A stretch of 64,000 bases of DNA from contig NZ_JABBPN010000011.1 in assembly GCF_012933385.1 (NCBI RefSeq), forward strand, positions 62,001 through 126,000. Reading direction: 5' to 3'. This stretch comes from Paenibacillus lemnae (GTDB lineage Bacteria; Bacillota; Bacilli; Paenibacillales; Paenibacillaceae). Shown here piece by piece: positions 44,517-53,566 of this stretch. Below the pieces are notes generated by a model that did no database searches, had not been told where the DNA came from, and saw only the letters and a list, made by a program, of their open reading frames with translations. How positions within the stretch are numbered: the first letter of the stretch is position 1; every line of letters starts with the position of its first letter. Both the position numbers and the translations under genes were made by a program.

Positions 44517-45392
44517 ATGAGCGAGCGTGCGTCGAACCGTATCTTTGACACGGTGAACGTCATTCTGATAACAGCTTTCGTTTTTATCTGTCTGGCCCCC
44601 TTTATCCATATCATTGCAATTTCATTCAGCTCAACCAGGGCTGTAACATCCGGGGAAGTCACTCTCTTTCCAGTGGAATTCAGTCTGCAGGCTTATAAAT
44701 CTGTATTATCGGATAACAGTATGATCCGTTCTCTCGGATTTACAATAATTCTGACTCTGCTTACAACAGTTATGTGTATGCTTATGACGATTGTCGCTGC
44801 TTACCCGCTGACCAAGAAAAAGTTGAAGGGCCGCAAATTCTTTATGTTTATCATCATTGTGACCATGTTCTTCAGCGGAGGGATTATTCCTGAATATATT
44901 CTGGTCAAAGATTTGAATCTATTGAACACGATCTGGGCACTGGTGCTGCCAGGACTGATCAGCCCGTTTTATCTCATCATCCTGATCTCTTTCTTTAACG
45001 GTATCCCGGAAAGTCTGGAGGAAGCTGCAGAGATTGACGGCACAAGCCAGATTGGAACGATGCTTCGGATTATCTTGCCGCTGTCCTTGCCGGTCATTGC
45101 GACACTAAGCTTATTCTATGCAGTCGGCCGTTGGAACGGCTTTCAGGATACCTTGTTGTACATTACGAGGGAAGATTTGTACCCGCTTCAGCTGAAGCTG
45201 TACCAGCTGGTACAAAACAACATGATTTCGGATTTGACGAGCAATGAGGGTCCTACAGCGGTAGTCAAATCGGCTACGGAAAGTTTGAAGGCGGCAAGTG
45301 TTATTTTTGCCACCGTACCGATTCTTATTGTATATCCTTGGCTGCAGCGCTACTTCGTAAGCGGTGTGATGCTGGGTGCCGTAAAAGGCTGA
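44517..45392 (+). CDS. Glycan ABC importer permease (LplC/YtcP-like)
   Basis: A 291-residue partner permease with six helices and the EAA loop EAAEIDGTSQIGTMLRIILPLSLP. It ends in VYPWLQRYFVSGVMLGAVKG, the standard C terminus of this subfamily. GAAAGGAG precedes ATG 44517, 26 bases after the first permease. Confidence 0.92.
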   Translation: MSERASNRIFDTVNVILITAFVFICLAPFIHIIAISFSSTRAVTSGEVTLFPVEFSLQAYKSVLSDNSMIRSLGFTIILTLLTTVMCMLMTIVAAYPLTKKKLKGRKFFMFIIIVTMFFSGGIIPEYILVKDLNLLNTIWALVLPGLISPFYLIILISFFNGIPESLEEAAEIDGTSQIGTMLRIILPLSLPVIATLSLFYAVGRWNGFQDTLLYITREDLYPLQLKLYQLVQNNMISDLTSNEGPTAVVKSATESLKAASVIFATVPILIVYPWLQRYFVSGVMLGAVKG

Positions 45393-45467
45393 TCACAAAG
45401 CTGATGGTTCACCTGTCTTTTTAGGCGGGTGAACTTCAGCCATTTCTTGTCATGGGGGAACGTACAA

Positions 45468-47216
45468 ATGATGAACAGAGTTTTTGAAGTGAATGACAGC
45501 TGGGTTCAGGAGGGGATGGACCGCCAGATTCTGAAGCCGGAAGACCGGTATCATGGCGGTGTGCGTGCACTGGAAAATGGACTTCCGTCGCCCAATCACA
45601 ACAGTGGTACACCAACGACGATGGCGATCTGGGCAGCGGCGCTCTGCAATCCGCAGTCGCCCCGTTATCGGGACCAGGAGCTTGCAGCCCGGTTTACCCT
45701 GGCCGCACGATATATGCTGCGTGCCCAGCATGAGGATGGCACGATATCGCCGGGATGGACAAATTTCCATTCCCCGCCGGATACGGCTTTTGTCGTGGTG
45801 GGTTACACGCAAACCTATCAGCTGATCCTGCAGGACGGATGGGATGAGCTTCAGCCTGCAGCGGCAGATATGCTGCTGTTCCTGGAGCGCACCCTGCCGG
45901 CCCTGGTAACCGGCGGCTGTCATACGCCAAATCACCGCTGGGTCATCTGTGCAGCACTTGGATTTTTGAACGAGGTGCTGGATGCGCCGCAGGCGCTGAA
46001 GCGGGCTGAAGAGTGGCTGGCGGAAGGTATGGATGCCACGGAAGACGGCGAGTGGACCGAGCGCAGCAACGGCATCTATAACGTTGTCAGCAATATCATG
46101 CTCATTCATGCAGCACGGCTGCTGAACCGGCCTAAGCTGCTGGAGCCTGTCCGTGCTAACCTCAAGATGATGTCCTACCTCGTTCACCCTGACGGGGAGA
46201 TTGTGACGGAGTACTCCGGTCGTCAGGATTTTGGCCAGCGGGCTGATATGTCCGGGTATTTTCTGCCCTGCCTGATGATGGCGGACCTGGATAAAGACCC
46301 GGTGTTTCAAGGGATGGCACAGGAAGCCCTGTCTCTGCTGAAGCACCCTGGGGGCGCTCCGACAAATGCGGCGGTACGGCTGCTCCTGGATCACGGTTTA
46401 CAGCAGCCGGGAACCGAAACCAAGCCCATGCCAGAGCATTACCGGGTTGTATTGAACGAGAAGTTCGCCAGAGCACGGTATTTATCGGGCATAGCCGGAG
46501 CCGGACATAACGGCGTAGTTCGCTACAGCCGCCTTCACACGGACTTTGGCGCACCGGTGGCCCGAATCCGGGATGGAGTCACCAGCGTGACGGTAAGTAC
46601 AGAGATGTCTTCTTTTTTCTCTCTTCGCCATGGATCGGTACGGCTGCTGGGTGTTCAGTTCGCTTCCTATTTTGATCCCGGCTTTGTGAAGATGGGCAGC
46701 CTGGAGACTGTAGATCAAGGATACCGCCTGACCGGTGAACAGGAGAAGGGGTATCAGGGACCTGTGCCGGCAGCGGAACTGCCGCTCAGTGCGGGCGAAG
46801 CCGTCAGCCCTTGGTATCTGCTGCCGCATCACCGGCGTCCGCAGACCCATGTACAGAAACATACCGTGAGCGTTGACGTTCTGGAAACCGGAGACGGCTG
46901 GAAGCTGATGATCAAGTCATCGGAGCCGGAAGAAGTGGTATCACAGATTTCGCTGATTCTGCCTTCCGCCGGACAAATCACTGGCGGAGAGTTTGCACCG
47001 GCAGGTGTAGACAGCCAGTTCTGGAGCGGCGACGACATCCGGTACGAATATGAGGGAGACTGGATCGAGATCAGCGGCGGGGAGTTTCAGCATACGGCGG
47101 CAGGTGTACGGGAGGCCGTATATCCGGTCGGCTGCAGAACGCTGCTGCTGAATGTGGTGACACCGTTTGAGAAGGAGATCCATATCAGGCTTTCCCCGCC
47201 GAAATCAAAAGATTAG
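45468..47216 (+). CDS. Unrecognised cytoplasmic glycan-active candidate (toroid plus beta-domain layout)
   Basis: A 582-residue protein without a signal peptide that I cannot place in a named family. Residues about 30-290 are helix-rich with paired aromatic and His motifs (PNHNSGTPTTMAIWAAAL, CHTPNHRWVICAALGFL, ERSNGIYNVVSNIMLIHAARLL), suggesting an alpha/alpha toroid. From about 330 it looks beta-rich (TDFGAPVARIRDGVTSVTVSTE, HGSVRLLGVQFASYFDPGF). A toroid followed by beta-sheets is the fold plan of heparinase-like and other polysaccharide lyases, and the conserved NHRW recalls their catalytic Asn-His region. GGGGGAA precedes ATG 45468. Lying between an importer and a GH105 hydrolase, it probably acts on imported oligosaccharides. 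This is inference. Confidence 0.6.
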   Translation: MMNRVFEVNDSWVQEGMDRQILKPEDRYHGGVRALENGLPSPNHNSGTPTTMAIWAAALCNPQSPRYRDQELAARFTLAARYMLRAQHEDGTISPGWTNFHSPPDTAFVVVGYTQTYQLILQDGWDELQPAAADMLLFLERTLPALVTGGCHTPNHRWVICAALGFLNEVLDAPQALKRAEEWLAEGMDATEDGEWTERSNGIYNVVSNIMLIHAARLLNRPKLLEPVRANLKMMSYLVHPDGEIVTEYSGRQDFGQRADMSGYFLPCLMMADLDKDPVFQGMAQEALSLLKHPGGAPTNAAVRLLLDHGLQQPGTETKPMPEHYRVVLNEKFARARYLSGIAGAGHNGVVRYSRLHTDFGAPVARIRDGVTSVTVSTEMSSFFSLRHGSVRLLGVQFASYFDPGFVKMGSLETVDQGYRLTGEQEKGYQGPVPAAELPLSAGEAVSPWYLLPHHRRPQTHVQKHTVSVDVLETGDGWKLMIKSSEPEEVVSQISLILPSAGQITGGEFAPAGVDSQFWSGDDIRYEYEGDWIEISGGEFQHTAAGVREAVYPVGCRTLLLNVVTPFEKEIHIRLSPPKSKD

Positions 47217-47242
47217 ACCCATAACGAAGGGAGCCGTTCTTA

Positions 47243-49480
47243 ATGACAAGCTATATCGAACCCCGGGAGAGCATCCGGTACTGGATGGGTGAAGACGATG
47301 CCGGGATGTTGAATACAGTGGCAGGCCGTTTCACAGGAGCCAATCCTGAAATTCCGTTTGCGCTGCGGTCTTTTGCACAAAGCGGCATTCTCCAGACCGA
47401 AGAAGGTTACTATAACTTTAATTTTAACGAGCGGTTCAGGGATGCGAAGCAGGGCGAAGCTGCCTATGCGCTCGGTCTCGTCTGGAGCGATGATGAACGC
47501 TCGATCGATGCCGGGATCATGCCATTCAGTCCGGTGCGGTTTTACCTGAACGAGCAGTTAATGTACCGCTCCGGTGCGGAAGACGAAATGAAGCCGGATG
47601 CAAAAATCGTGATTCCGATCCTGTTGAACAAGGGATGGAACACACTGATGATAGAAGCGCGCAGAACAGAAGGCGGCTTCGGCTGCTATTTCGGCGCTCA
47701 AGAAGGCAAGGTGCGTATTCTGCAGGTGCTGTCACCATTTGCAGACCGGCAGGAAGCTGCAGGCTGGGTATACACGGGACCGCTGGCAGCCGGAACGTTC
47801 GGGGACAGCGGCGTATTCCCGGATGCTGGAGCACGGGAAGAAGAGAGCGGCCTGTCCTGGCTGCCTGTAACCGGCTGGAGCCATGAAGCCGCAGCTAAAC
47901 GTAATCTGGAACGGATATTCGGCATACCGGCAGACGGCTTGGCCGTCACGGGATATGCCTGGTCTCGCCTTGAAGTTCCATCCGGTGTGGAAACGGTGGA
48001 ACTCACAGGACACACGGCAGGGCGTACGACCATCTGGATCGACGGTCATGCTGTGCTGGAAACGCAGGATGCAGGTGAGCTGCAATGTGAGCTGCCCGCC
48101 GCAGCCTGCCGGGGTGATCTGCTGGTAAGGTGTGACAGCGGGAGCGGGGCATCCAAATGGGGCTTCGAGCTTCAGGCGCACAGCGGAAGCACACAGCTGG
48201 AATTTGTGCTTCCGGTACCGGTACACGGAGCGCCGTCTCCCTGGCTGTATGCAGGACCGCTGTCTGCTGAAGTGCAGGAAGAACCGAAAGATGTGATGTC
48301 GGTTCGCAGACTTTTTGAGAGGGCAGACGGAGATGGCTTGTCCGGCTGGTCGCTGGATGCACCGGACCGGCGGGTACGGCCGTTCTATGAGAATGCAATG
48401 CTCAGCAACAAGTGGACTTCCGGTACTGCCACGAACTTTGGCCGCTGGGATTATCCGTTGGGGGTGACGATGTACGGTCTGCTTCAGACTTCGCGTGCAT
48501 TGGGACGTAAGGATATTGCGGATTATGCCCGGGCGCATATCGATATCTGTACCGCATGGTATGCCTACTCGGTGTGGGATCGGGATACCTACGGTTTTCC
48601 ATCCATCAACCACCAGCTCGTGCTGATCAAGATGCTGGATAACTGCGGCTCTTTCGGCTCTGCCATGCTGGAGGCGTACACAGAAAGCGGCAATCACGAT
48701 TATTTAAAAGTGGCTGAGGTTATCGCTGACTTTATGATAAACCGCCTGGAACGGCGTGAGGATGGTGCTTTTTATAGGCTGTGTGTTGGTGAATATTCCG
48801 CAGATACGATGTGGGCGGATGATCTGTACATGAGCACACCGTTCTTGTCGCGTTACGCACTGATTACGGGTGACCATTCCTATCTGGACGAAGCGGCTCA
48901 TCAATTTCTGCGGTACCGGGAGTATCTGTTTATGCCGGAGGAAGGCACGATGAGCCATGTGTACGACTTCAAGTACGGAAAGGCTACACGGGTTCCGTGG
49001 GGCCGCGGCAACGGATGGAGCCTGTTCTCCCTGTCGGAGCTGCTGGAGCGGCTTCCGGAAGATCATAAAGATCGTCCGGCACTGCTGTCATTCTTCCAGG
49101 AACTGTGCGCTGGTATTGCATCCTACCAAGGAGCATCAGGATTGTGGAGACAGGTAATTATTGACCCGGATGCCTATGAAGAAGCCTCATGTACGGCCAT
49201 GTTTGCTTATGCTTTTGCGAGAGGCGTACGCTTTGGCTGGCTGGAAGATCCGGCTCCCTTCGCAGATGCGGCTCTCCGCGCATGGCAGGGACTGACGGGA
49301 GAAGCTATCGACCGACGCGGCAGTGTGCACGGCGTATGCAGCGGATCGCGATATTCCTTCACTGGTGACTACTACAAGTTTGACCTGCTGACCGTAGTGA
49401 ATGACAACCATGGTACAGGCATTATGATGCTGGCCGGGGTGGAAATCATGAAATTAAAAGGGATGCTGGGCAGTCATTAA
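47243..49480 (+). CDS. GH105 unsaturated rhamnogalacturonyl hydrolase with N-terminal beta-domains
   Basis: A 745-residue enzyme. The C-terminal half (about 380-740) is a GH105/GH88-type six-hairpin toroid: YPLGVTMYGLLQTSRALG, the catalytic-region motif TMWADDLYMSTPFL (Asp near 525) and VPWGRGNGWSLFSLSELLERLP. B. subtilis relatives YteR and YesR hydrate and remove the terminal unsaturated galacturonate left by lyases. About 370 extra N-terminal residues form two or three beta-sandwich-like parts and contain repeats of the phrase W-Y-T/A-GPL (WVYTGPLAAG near 175, WLYAGPLSAE near 333). No signal peptide, so cytoplasmic. Follows the previous gene by 26 bases. Confidence 0.82.
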   Translation: MTSYIEPRESIRYWMGEDDAGMLNTVAGRFTGANPEIPFALRSFAQSGILQTEEGYYNFNFNERFRDAKQGEAAYALGLVWSDDERSIDAGIMPFSPVRFYLNEQLMYRSGAEDEMKPDAKIVIPILLNKGWNTLMIEARRTEGGFGCYFGAQEGKVRILQVLSPFADRQEAAGWVYTGPLAAGTFGDSGVFPDAGAREEESGLSWLPVTGWSHEAAAKRNLERIFGIPADGLAVTGYAWSRLEVPSGVETVELTGHTAGRTTIWIDGHAVLETQDAGELQCELPAAACRGDLLVRCDSGSGASKWGFELQAHSGSTQLEFVLPVPVHGAPSPWLYAGPLSAEVQEEPKDVMSVRRLFERADGDGLSGWSLDAPDRRVRPFYENAMLSNKWTSGTATNFGRWDYPLGVTMYGLLQTSRALGRKDIADYARAHIDICTAWYAYSVWDRDTYGFPSINHQLVLIKMLDNCGSFGSAMLEAYTESGNHDYLKVAEVIADFMINRLERREDGAFYRLCVGEYSADTMWADDLYMSTPFLSRYALITGDHSYLDEAAHQFLRYREYLFMPEEGTMSHVYDFKYGKATRVPWGRGNGWSLFSLSELLERLPEDHKDRPALLSFFQELCAGIASYQGASGLWRQVIIDPDAYEEASCTAMFAYAFARGVRFGWLEDPAPFADAALRAWQGLTGEAIDRRGSVHGVCSGSRYSFTGDYYKFDLLTVVNDNHGTGIMMLAGVEIMKLKGMLGSH

Positions 49481-49496
49481 ATCATACACATAGCAG

Positions 49497-49534
49497 TAGA
49501 GCGCTTAATCCTAGATGGATTCAGGCGCTTGCGT
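49497..49534. terminator. Imperfect hairpin after the GH105 gene
   Basis: AGCGCTTAATCC pairs with GGATTCAGGCGCT with bulges, followed by TGCGTATTT. It could be a weak terminator of the glycan operon. Its arms also resemble half-sites of the nearby palindrome. Confidence 0.4.
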
Positions 49535-49542
49535 ATTTAGGG

Positions 49543-49554
49543 TTAAGCGCTTAA
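49543..49554. promoter_or_regulatory. LacI-type operator before iolD
   Basis: TTAAGCGCTTAA is a perfect 12-base palindrome 44 bases before the iolD start. The core repeats the one at 41781. The best candidate binders are the LacI-type regulator encoded at the end of this cluster or CcpA. Confidence 0.65.
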
Positions 49555-49597
49555 TTCATAGATAAAATGATACACAGTTAAAAAGGAGATGATCCGG

Positions 49598-51463
49598 TTG
49601 ACGACCACAAGATTAACGATGGCTCAGGCGCTGCTAAAATTTTTGGATGCTCAATATATTTCTGTCGATGGGGTGGAAACGAAGTTCGTGCATGGCGTCA
49701 TGGGGATATTCGGACATGGCAATGTGACCGGCCTCGGCGAAGCCCTGGAGCGCAGTGCAGGAGATCTGGTCTTTGTGCAGGGCAAAAATGAACAAGGCAT
49801 GGTGCACGCCGCAGCTGCGTATGCCAAGCAGAAAAACCGCCGCCAGATCTGGGCCTGCACATCCTCCATCGGCCCGGGTGCGCTGAATATGGTGACAGCG
49901 GCAGCTACCGCAACTGTAAACCGGATTCCGGTGCTGCTGCTGCCTGGCGATAACTTCGCCTGCCGCCAGCCGGACCCGGTGCTGCAGCAGATTGAAGCGC
50001 CGTCCGACTATACCGTGTCGGCCGCAGATGCTTTCAAGCCGGTCAGCCGGTACTGGGACCGGATTTCCCGGCCGGAGCAGCTCATTACGGCCGCCAGGCA
50101 GGCGATGCGGGTGCTCACCGATCCGGCAGAGACGGGAGCGGTGACCCTGGCGCTGCCGCAGGATGTGCAGGCAGAGGCCTATGACTACCCTGACGCCTTG
50201 TTTGAGAAGACGGTGCATATCATCGACCGGCGCCCGCCGTCCGTGGAAGGCTTGAAGCGTGCAGCAGCGCGCATAACATCCAGCAAGCGGCCGCTCATTA
50301 TTGCCGGCGGAGGCGTGCATTACAGTGATGCCACCGGTGAGCTGGCTGCCTTCGCGGAGGCCTTTGGTATTCCGGTAGCGGAAACACAGGCTGGTAAGAG
50401 TGTATTGCCCTGGAATCATCCGCTGAATTTAGGGGCGATGGGCGTGACCGGTTCACTGGCCGCGAACCGTATTGCTGCACAAGCCGATCTCATCATCGGC
50501 ATTGGCACCCGCTATTCCGATTTCACCACTTCCTCCAAGTGGGCTTTTCAGCGGGAAGGCGTATCTTTTCTGAATCTGAATGTGAACGGTGCAGACAGCG
50601 CCAAGCTGGGCGGAGAAGCTTTCCTCGCCGATGCCAAAGAAGGGCTGTCTGCCCTGCATGCCAAGCTGTCGGAAGAAAATTACGTGTCCGGTTATGGAGA
50701 CGGCGAGATAGCCGCATTGAAGGAAGAGTGGGACCGTGAGGTAGACCGTCTGTATGCGGCAGAGCATCCGGACGGACTGGCCCAGACGAGAGCGCTGGGC
50801 GTGATCAATGAGAGCATTGATCCGTCTTCAGTCATTGTGTGTGCCGCGGGAAGCCTGCCGGGCGACCTGCACCGTCTGTGGAGACCGGCGGAACCGAAAA
50901 CCTATCATATGGAATACGGCTTCTCCTGCATGGGGTATGAAGTCAGCGGCGCCTTTGGCACAGCGCTTGCCGAACCAGAACGCGAAGTATACGCGATGGT
51001 AGGCGACGGCAGCTATCTGATGATGCATTCGGAAATGGTGACCAGTCTGCAGGAGAAACGAAAGATCACCATTTTGCTGTTCGACAACCACGGCTTCCAG
51101 TGCATTCATAATCTCCAGCGGGGCAACGGCAGTGACGGATTTGGCAACGAATTCCGCGTCCGTGAGGAAGGTACGGGCCGGCTGACCGGCGACTACCTGC
51201 CGATTGATTTTGCTGCCCATGCCCGGGCGCTTGGCGCCAAGGCGTACAAGGCCGGCACGCCGGAAGAGCTGCGTCAGGCGCTGGCGCAGGCACAGCAGGA
51301 GACGGTGACGACCCTGATCGAGATTCCGGTTGTGCCGGGGACCAATACCGACGGCTACGAATCCTGGTGGCGTGTAGAAGTGCCGGAGGTATCGACTTCT
51401 GCGAAGGTAACGGACGCCCAGCGCGAGATGGCGGCCCGGAGCAAGGAAGCAAAACCTTACTAA
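49598..51463 (+). CDS. iolD: Trihydroxycyclohexanedione hydrolase IolD
   Basis: Thiamine-diphosphate enzyme that opens the ring of 3D-trihydroxycyclohexane-1,2-dione to 5-deoxyglucuronate. The 621 residues follow the ThDP family plan: N-terminal PYR domain with the catalytic Glu region VQGKNEQGMVHAAAAYA, a central domain, and the C-terminal PP domain with GDGSYLMMHSEMV and the DNHGFQCIHNLQRG metal region. AAAAAGGAG touches ATG 49589 and fits TTG 49598 (nine bases), which I use. First of five closely spaced inositol genes. Confidence 0.94.
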   Translation: MTTTRLTMAQALLKFLDAQYISVDGVETKFVHGVMGIFGHGNVTGLGEALERSAGDLVFVQGKNEQGMVHAAAAYAKQKNRRQIWACTSSIGPGALNMVTAAATATVNRIPVLLLPGDNFACRQPDPVLQQIEAPSDYTVSAADAFKPVSRYWDRISRPEQLITAARQAMRVLTDPAETGAVTLALPQDVQAEAYDYPDALFEKTVHIIDRRPPSVEGLKRAAARITSSKRPLIIAGGGVHYSDATGELAAFAEAFGIPVAETQAGKSVLPWNHPLNLGAMGVTGSLAANRIAAQADLIIGIGTRYSDFTTSSKWAFQREGVSFLNLNVNGADSAKLGGEAFLADAKEGLSALHAKLSEENYVSGYGDGEIAALKEEWDREVDRLYAAEHPDGLAQTRALGVINESIDPSSVIVCAAGSLPGDLHRLWRPAEPKTYHMEYGFSCMGYEVSGAFGTALAEPEREVYAMVGDGSYLMMHSEMVTSLQEKRKITILLFDNHGFQCIHNLQRGNGSDGFGNEFRVREEGTGRLTGDYLPIDFAAHARALGAKAYKAGTPEELRQALAQAQQETVTTLIEIPVVPGTNTDGYESWWRVEVPEVSTSAKVTDAQREMAARSKEAKPY

Positions 51464-51486
51464 ACCAAAGTAAAGGAGCGCTGTTT

Positions 51487-52407
51487 ATGAACAACAGGCT
51501 GTTCAAGCTTGGCGTGCATCCCATTAACTGGGTGGGCGAGGATGTCCGGGAGCACGGTGATGAGACGACGTTTGAGATGATTGTGGACGATATTGCTTCT
51601 CTTGGATTGACCGGTACCGAGATGGGAAGGAAATTTCCGAAGGATCCGGCCAAGCTGAAGCAGGAACTGGATGCCCGCGGCATTCAGCTGGTTTCCCAGT
51701 GGAAGTCGGTGCTGTTCTCCGATCCGGATTACAGGCGGCAGGAGCTGGAAGATTACCGCCGCCATGCGGAGTTTCTGGCAGGGTTCGGCAGCAAGGTGAT
51801 CAGTACGGCGGAGGTGGGCGGATCGCTGCATTTTGACCCCCGCCGGTCGCCCATGGAGAGCGTGGTACTCCGGCTCGATGATGATGGATGGGAAAGCCTG
51901 GCTGAGGGACTCAACCAGGCCGGGGAAATCGCTGCAAGCTATGGCATGAAGCTGGCATACCATCATCACGGAGGCACCGTTGTGGAGCAGCCGACAGAAA
52001 TTGACCGGCTGATGTCCATGACAGATCCAGCGCTTGTGCACCTGCTGTATGACACAGGGCATGCCTACTATGGCGGAAGTGACCCGCTGGAGCTGCTCCG
52101 CAAGCATTATGAACGGATTGCCTATATCCACCTGAAGGATATCCGGCTGGATGTGCTGGAACTGGCACACCGGGACAGCTGTGATTTTGTGAGCTGTATC
52201 CGCCGGGGTGTGTTTACCGTACCGGGCGACGGCTGCATCGATTTTGCTCCGATCATGGCAGAGCTTGAGCAGCGGGGTTACAGCGGATGGGCGATGCTGG
52301 AAGGTGAGCAGGACCCTGCGCTGCATCCGGCAAGAGAGTATGCAGAGCGGGCGCTGGCGTATTTGAACAGTCTGGACACCACGGGTATTAAGTCACAGCA
52401 GGCGTGA
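51487..52407 (+). CDS. iolE: Inosose dehydratase IolE
   Basis: TIM-barrel enzyme of the xylose isomerase-like family that dehydrates 2-keto-myo-inositol to the substrate of IolD. The 306 residues begin FKLGVHPINWVGED, and hold the metal-site region YHHHGGTVVEQPTEIDRLM and LLYDTGHAYYGG. AAAGGAG precedes ATG 51487, 23 bases after iolD. The frame is open much further upstream within iolD but has no ribosome site there. Confidence 0.92.
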   Translation: MNNRLFKLGVHPINWVGEDVREHGDETTFEMIVDDIASLGLTGTEMGRKFPKDPAKLKQELDARGIQLVSQWKSVLFSDPDYRRQELEDYRRHAEFLAGFGSKVISTAEVGGSLHFDPRRSPMESVVLRLDDDGWESLAEGLNQAGEIAASYGMKLAYHHHGGTVVEQPTEIDRLMSMTDPALVHLLYDTGHAYYGGSDPLELLRKHYERIAYIHLKDIRLDVLELAHRDSCDFVSCIRRGVFTVPGDGCIDFAPIMAELEQRGYSGWAMLEGEQDPALHPAREYAERALAYLNSLDTTGIKSQQA

Positions 52408-52493
52408 ACAAGAGCAGGCTGGAAGAAGCCTTATGAAGATGTGGATAGGTGAAATATGAAAATATTTTGGATTATAGAACAGGAGGTTTATGG

Positions 52494-53507
52494 ATGAGCG
52501 AGGTTACGTTTAATGCTTCCAAGCCGCTGGATTTTATCGCGGTAGGGAGGCTGTGTATCGACCTGAATGCCAATGAGATCAACCGGCCGATGGAGGAGAC
52601 GGTCACGTTTACCAAATATGTGGGCGGGTCCCCGGCCAATATCTGTATCGGCATGTCACGCCTGGGCCTTGCAACAGGGTTTGTGGGTAAGGTGGCGGAC
52701 GATCAGATGGGGCGTTTTATTACGAAATATTTGGAGGACAACGGCATTGAAACCAAGGGTGTGACGACCGACCGGACGGGGGCTGTAACAGGCCTTGCGT
52801 TTACCGAGATCAAGAGTCCAACCGACTGCAGTATCCTGATGTATCGTGACAACGCCGCTGACCTGCTGCTGGAGACGGGTGAGGTCAATGAAGAGCTGAT
52901 CTCTTCTGCCAAAATGGTGCTGATCTCCGGGACGGCACTTGCAGCCAGCCCATCGCGTGAAGCAGTGTTCCTGGCACTCGACTACGCTAAGCGGCATGGC
53001 GCGGTGATCGCGTTCGATCTGGACTATCGTCCATATACGTGGAAATCTCCGCAGGAAACAGCGACCTATTACAACCTAGCAGCTGAAAAATGCGATATTA
53101 TCCTCGGCACACGCGAAGAATTCGACATGATGGAACAGTTCGGAGGCAATCCGGAGCGCGATGACAACATCACGGCGGCGAAGTGGTTTGATTATCAGGC
53201 GCGGATCGTCATTATCAAGCATGGCAAAGAGGGCTCGATCGCGTATACACGAGATGGAGCCAGCCATACAGCGCAAAGCTTTCCGGCCAAGGTGATTAAG
53301 ACATTCGGGGCAGGGGATTCCTATGCAGCAGGATTCCTGTACGGTTTGATGCAGGGATGGAGTATCCAGCGCAGCATGGAGTTCGGCAGTGCGGCAGCGA
53401 GCATCGTAATTTCCAGCCACAGCTGTTCAGATGCGATGCCGACCAGTGATGACGTTCATGAGTATATTGAGCGCTGCAAGCGCGGTGAGATTACAGCGAA
53501 TTCCTGA
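52494..53507 (+). CDS. iolC: 5-Dehydro-2-deoxygluconokinase IolC
   Basis: PfkB/ribokinase-family sugar kinase that phosphorylates 2-deoxy-5-keto-gluconate. The 337 residues contain the GG region [20 protein letters not shown] and the catalytic anion hole [17 protein letters not shown] (Asp as base). AGGAGG at 52481-52486 selects ATG 52494. The product is normally split by the aldolase IolJ, which is not encoded in this window. Confidence 0.92.
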   Translation: MSEVTFNASKPLDFIAVGRLCIDLNANEINRPMEETVTFTKYVGGSPANICIGMSRLGLATGFVGKVADDQMGRFITKYLEDNGIETKGVTTDRTGAVTGLAFTEIKSPTDCSILMYRDNAADLLLETGEVNEELISSAKMVLISGTALAASPSREAVFLALDYAKRHGAVIAFDLDYRPYTWKSPQETATYYNLAAEKCDIILGTREEFDMMEQFGGNPERDDNITAAKWFDYQARIVIIKHGKEGSIAYTRDGASHTAQSFPAKVIKTFGAGDSYAAGFLYGLMQGWSIQRSMEFGSAAASIVISSHSCSDAMPTSDDVHEYIERCKRGEITANS

Positions 53508-53566
53508 GAATGAGGCAGTATTCTATTTATTCATTCAGCGTTTATTTTGAAAGGGGCCAATCAGAC

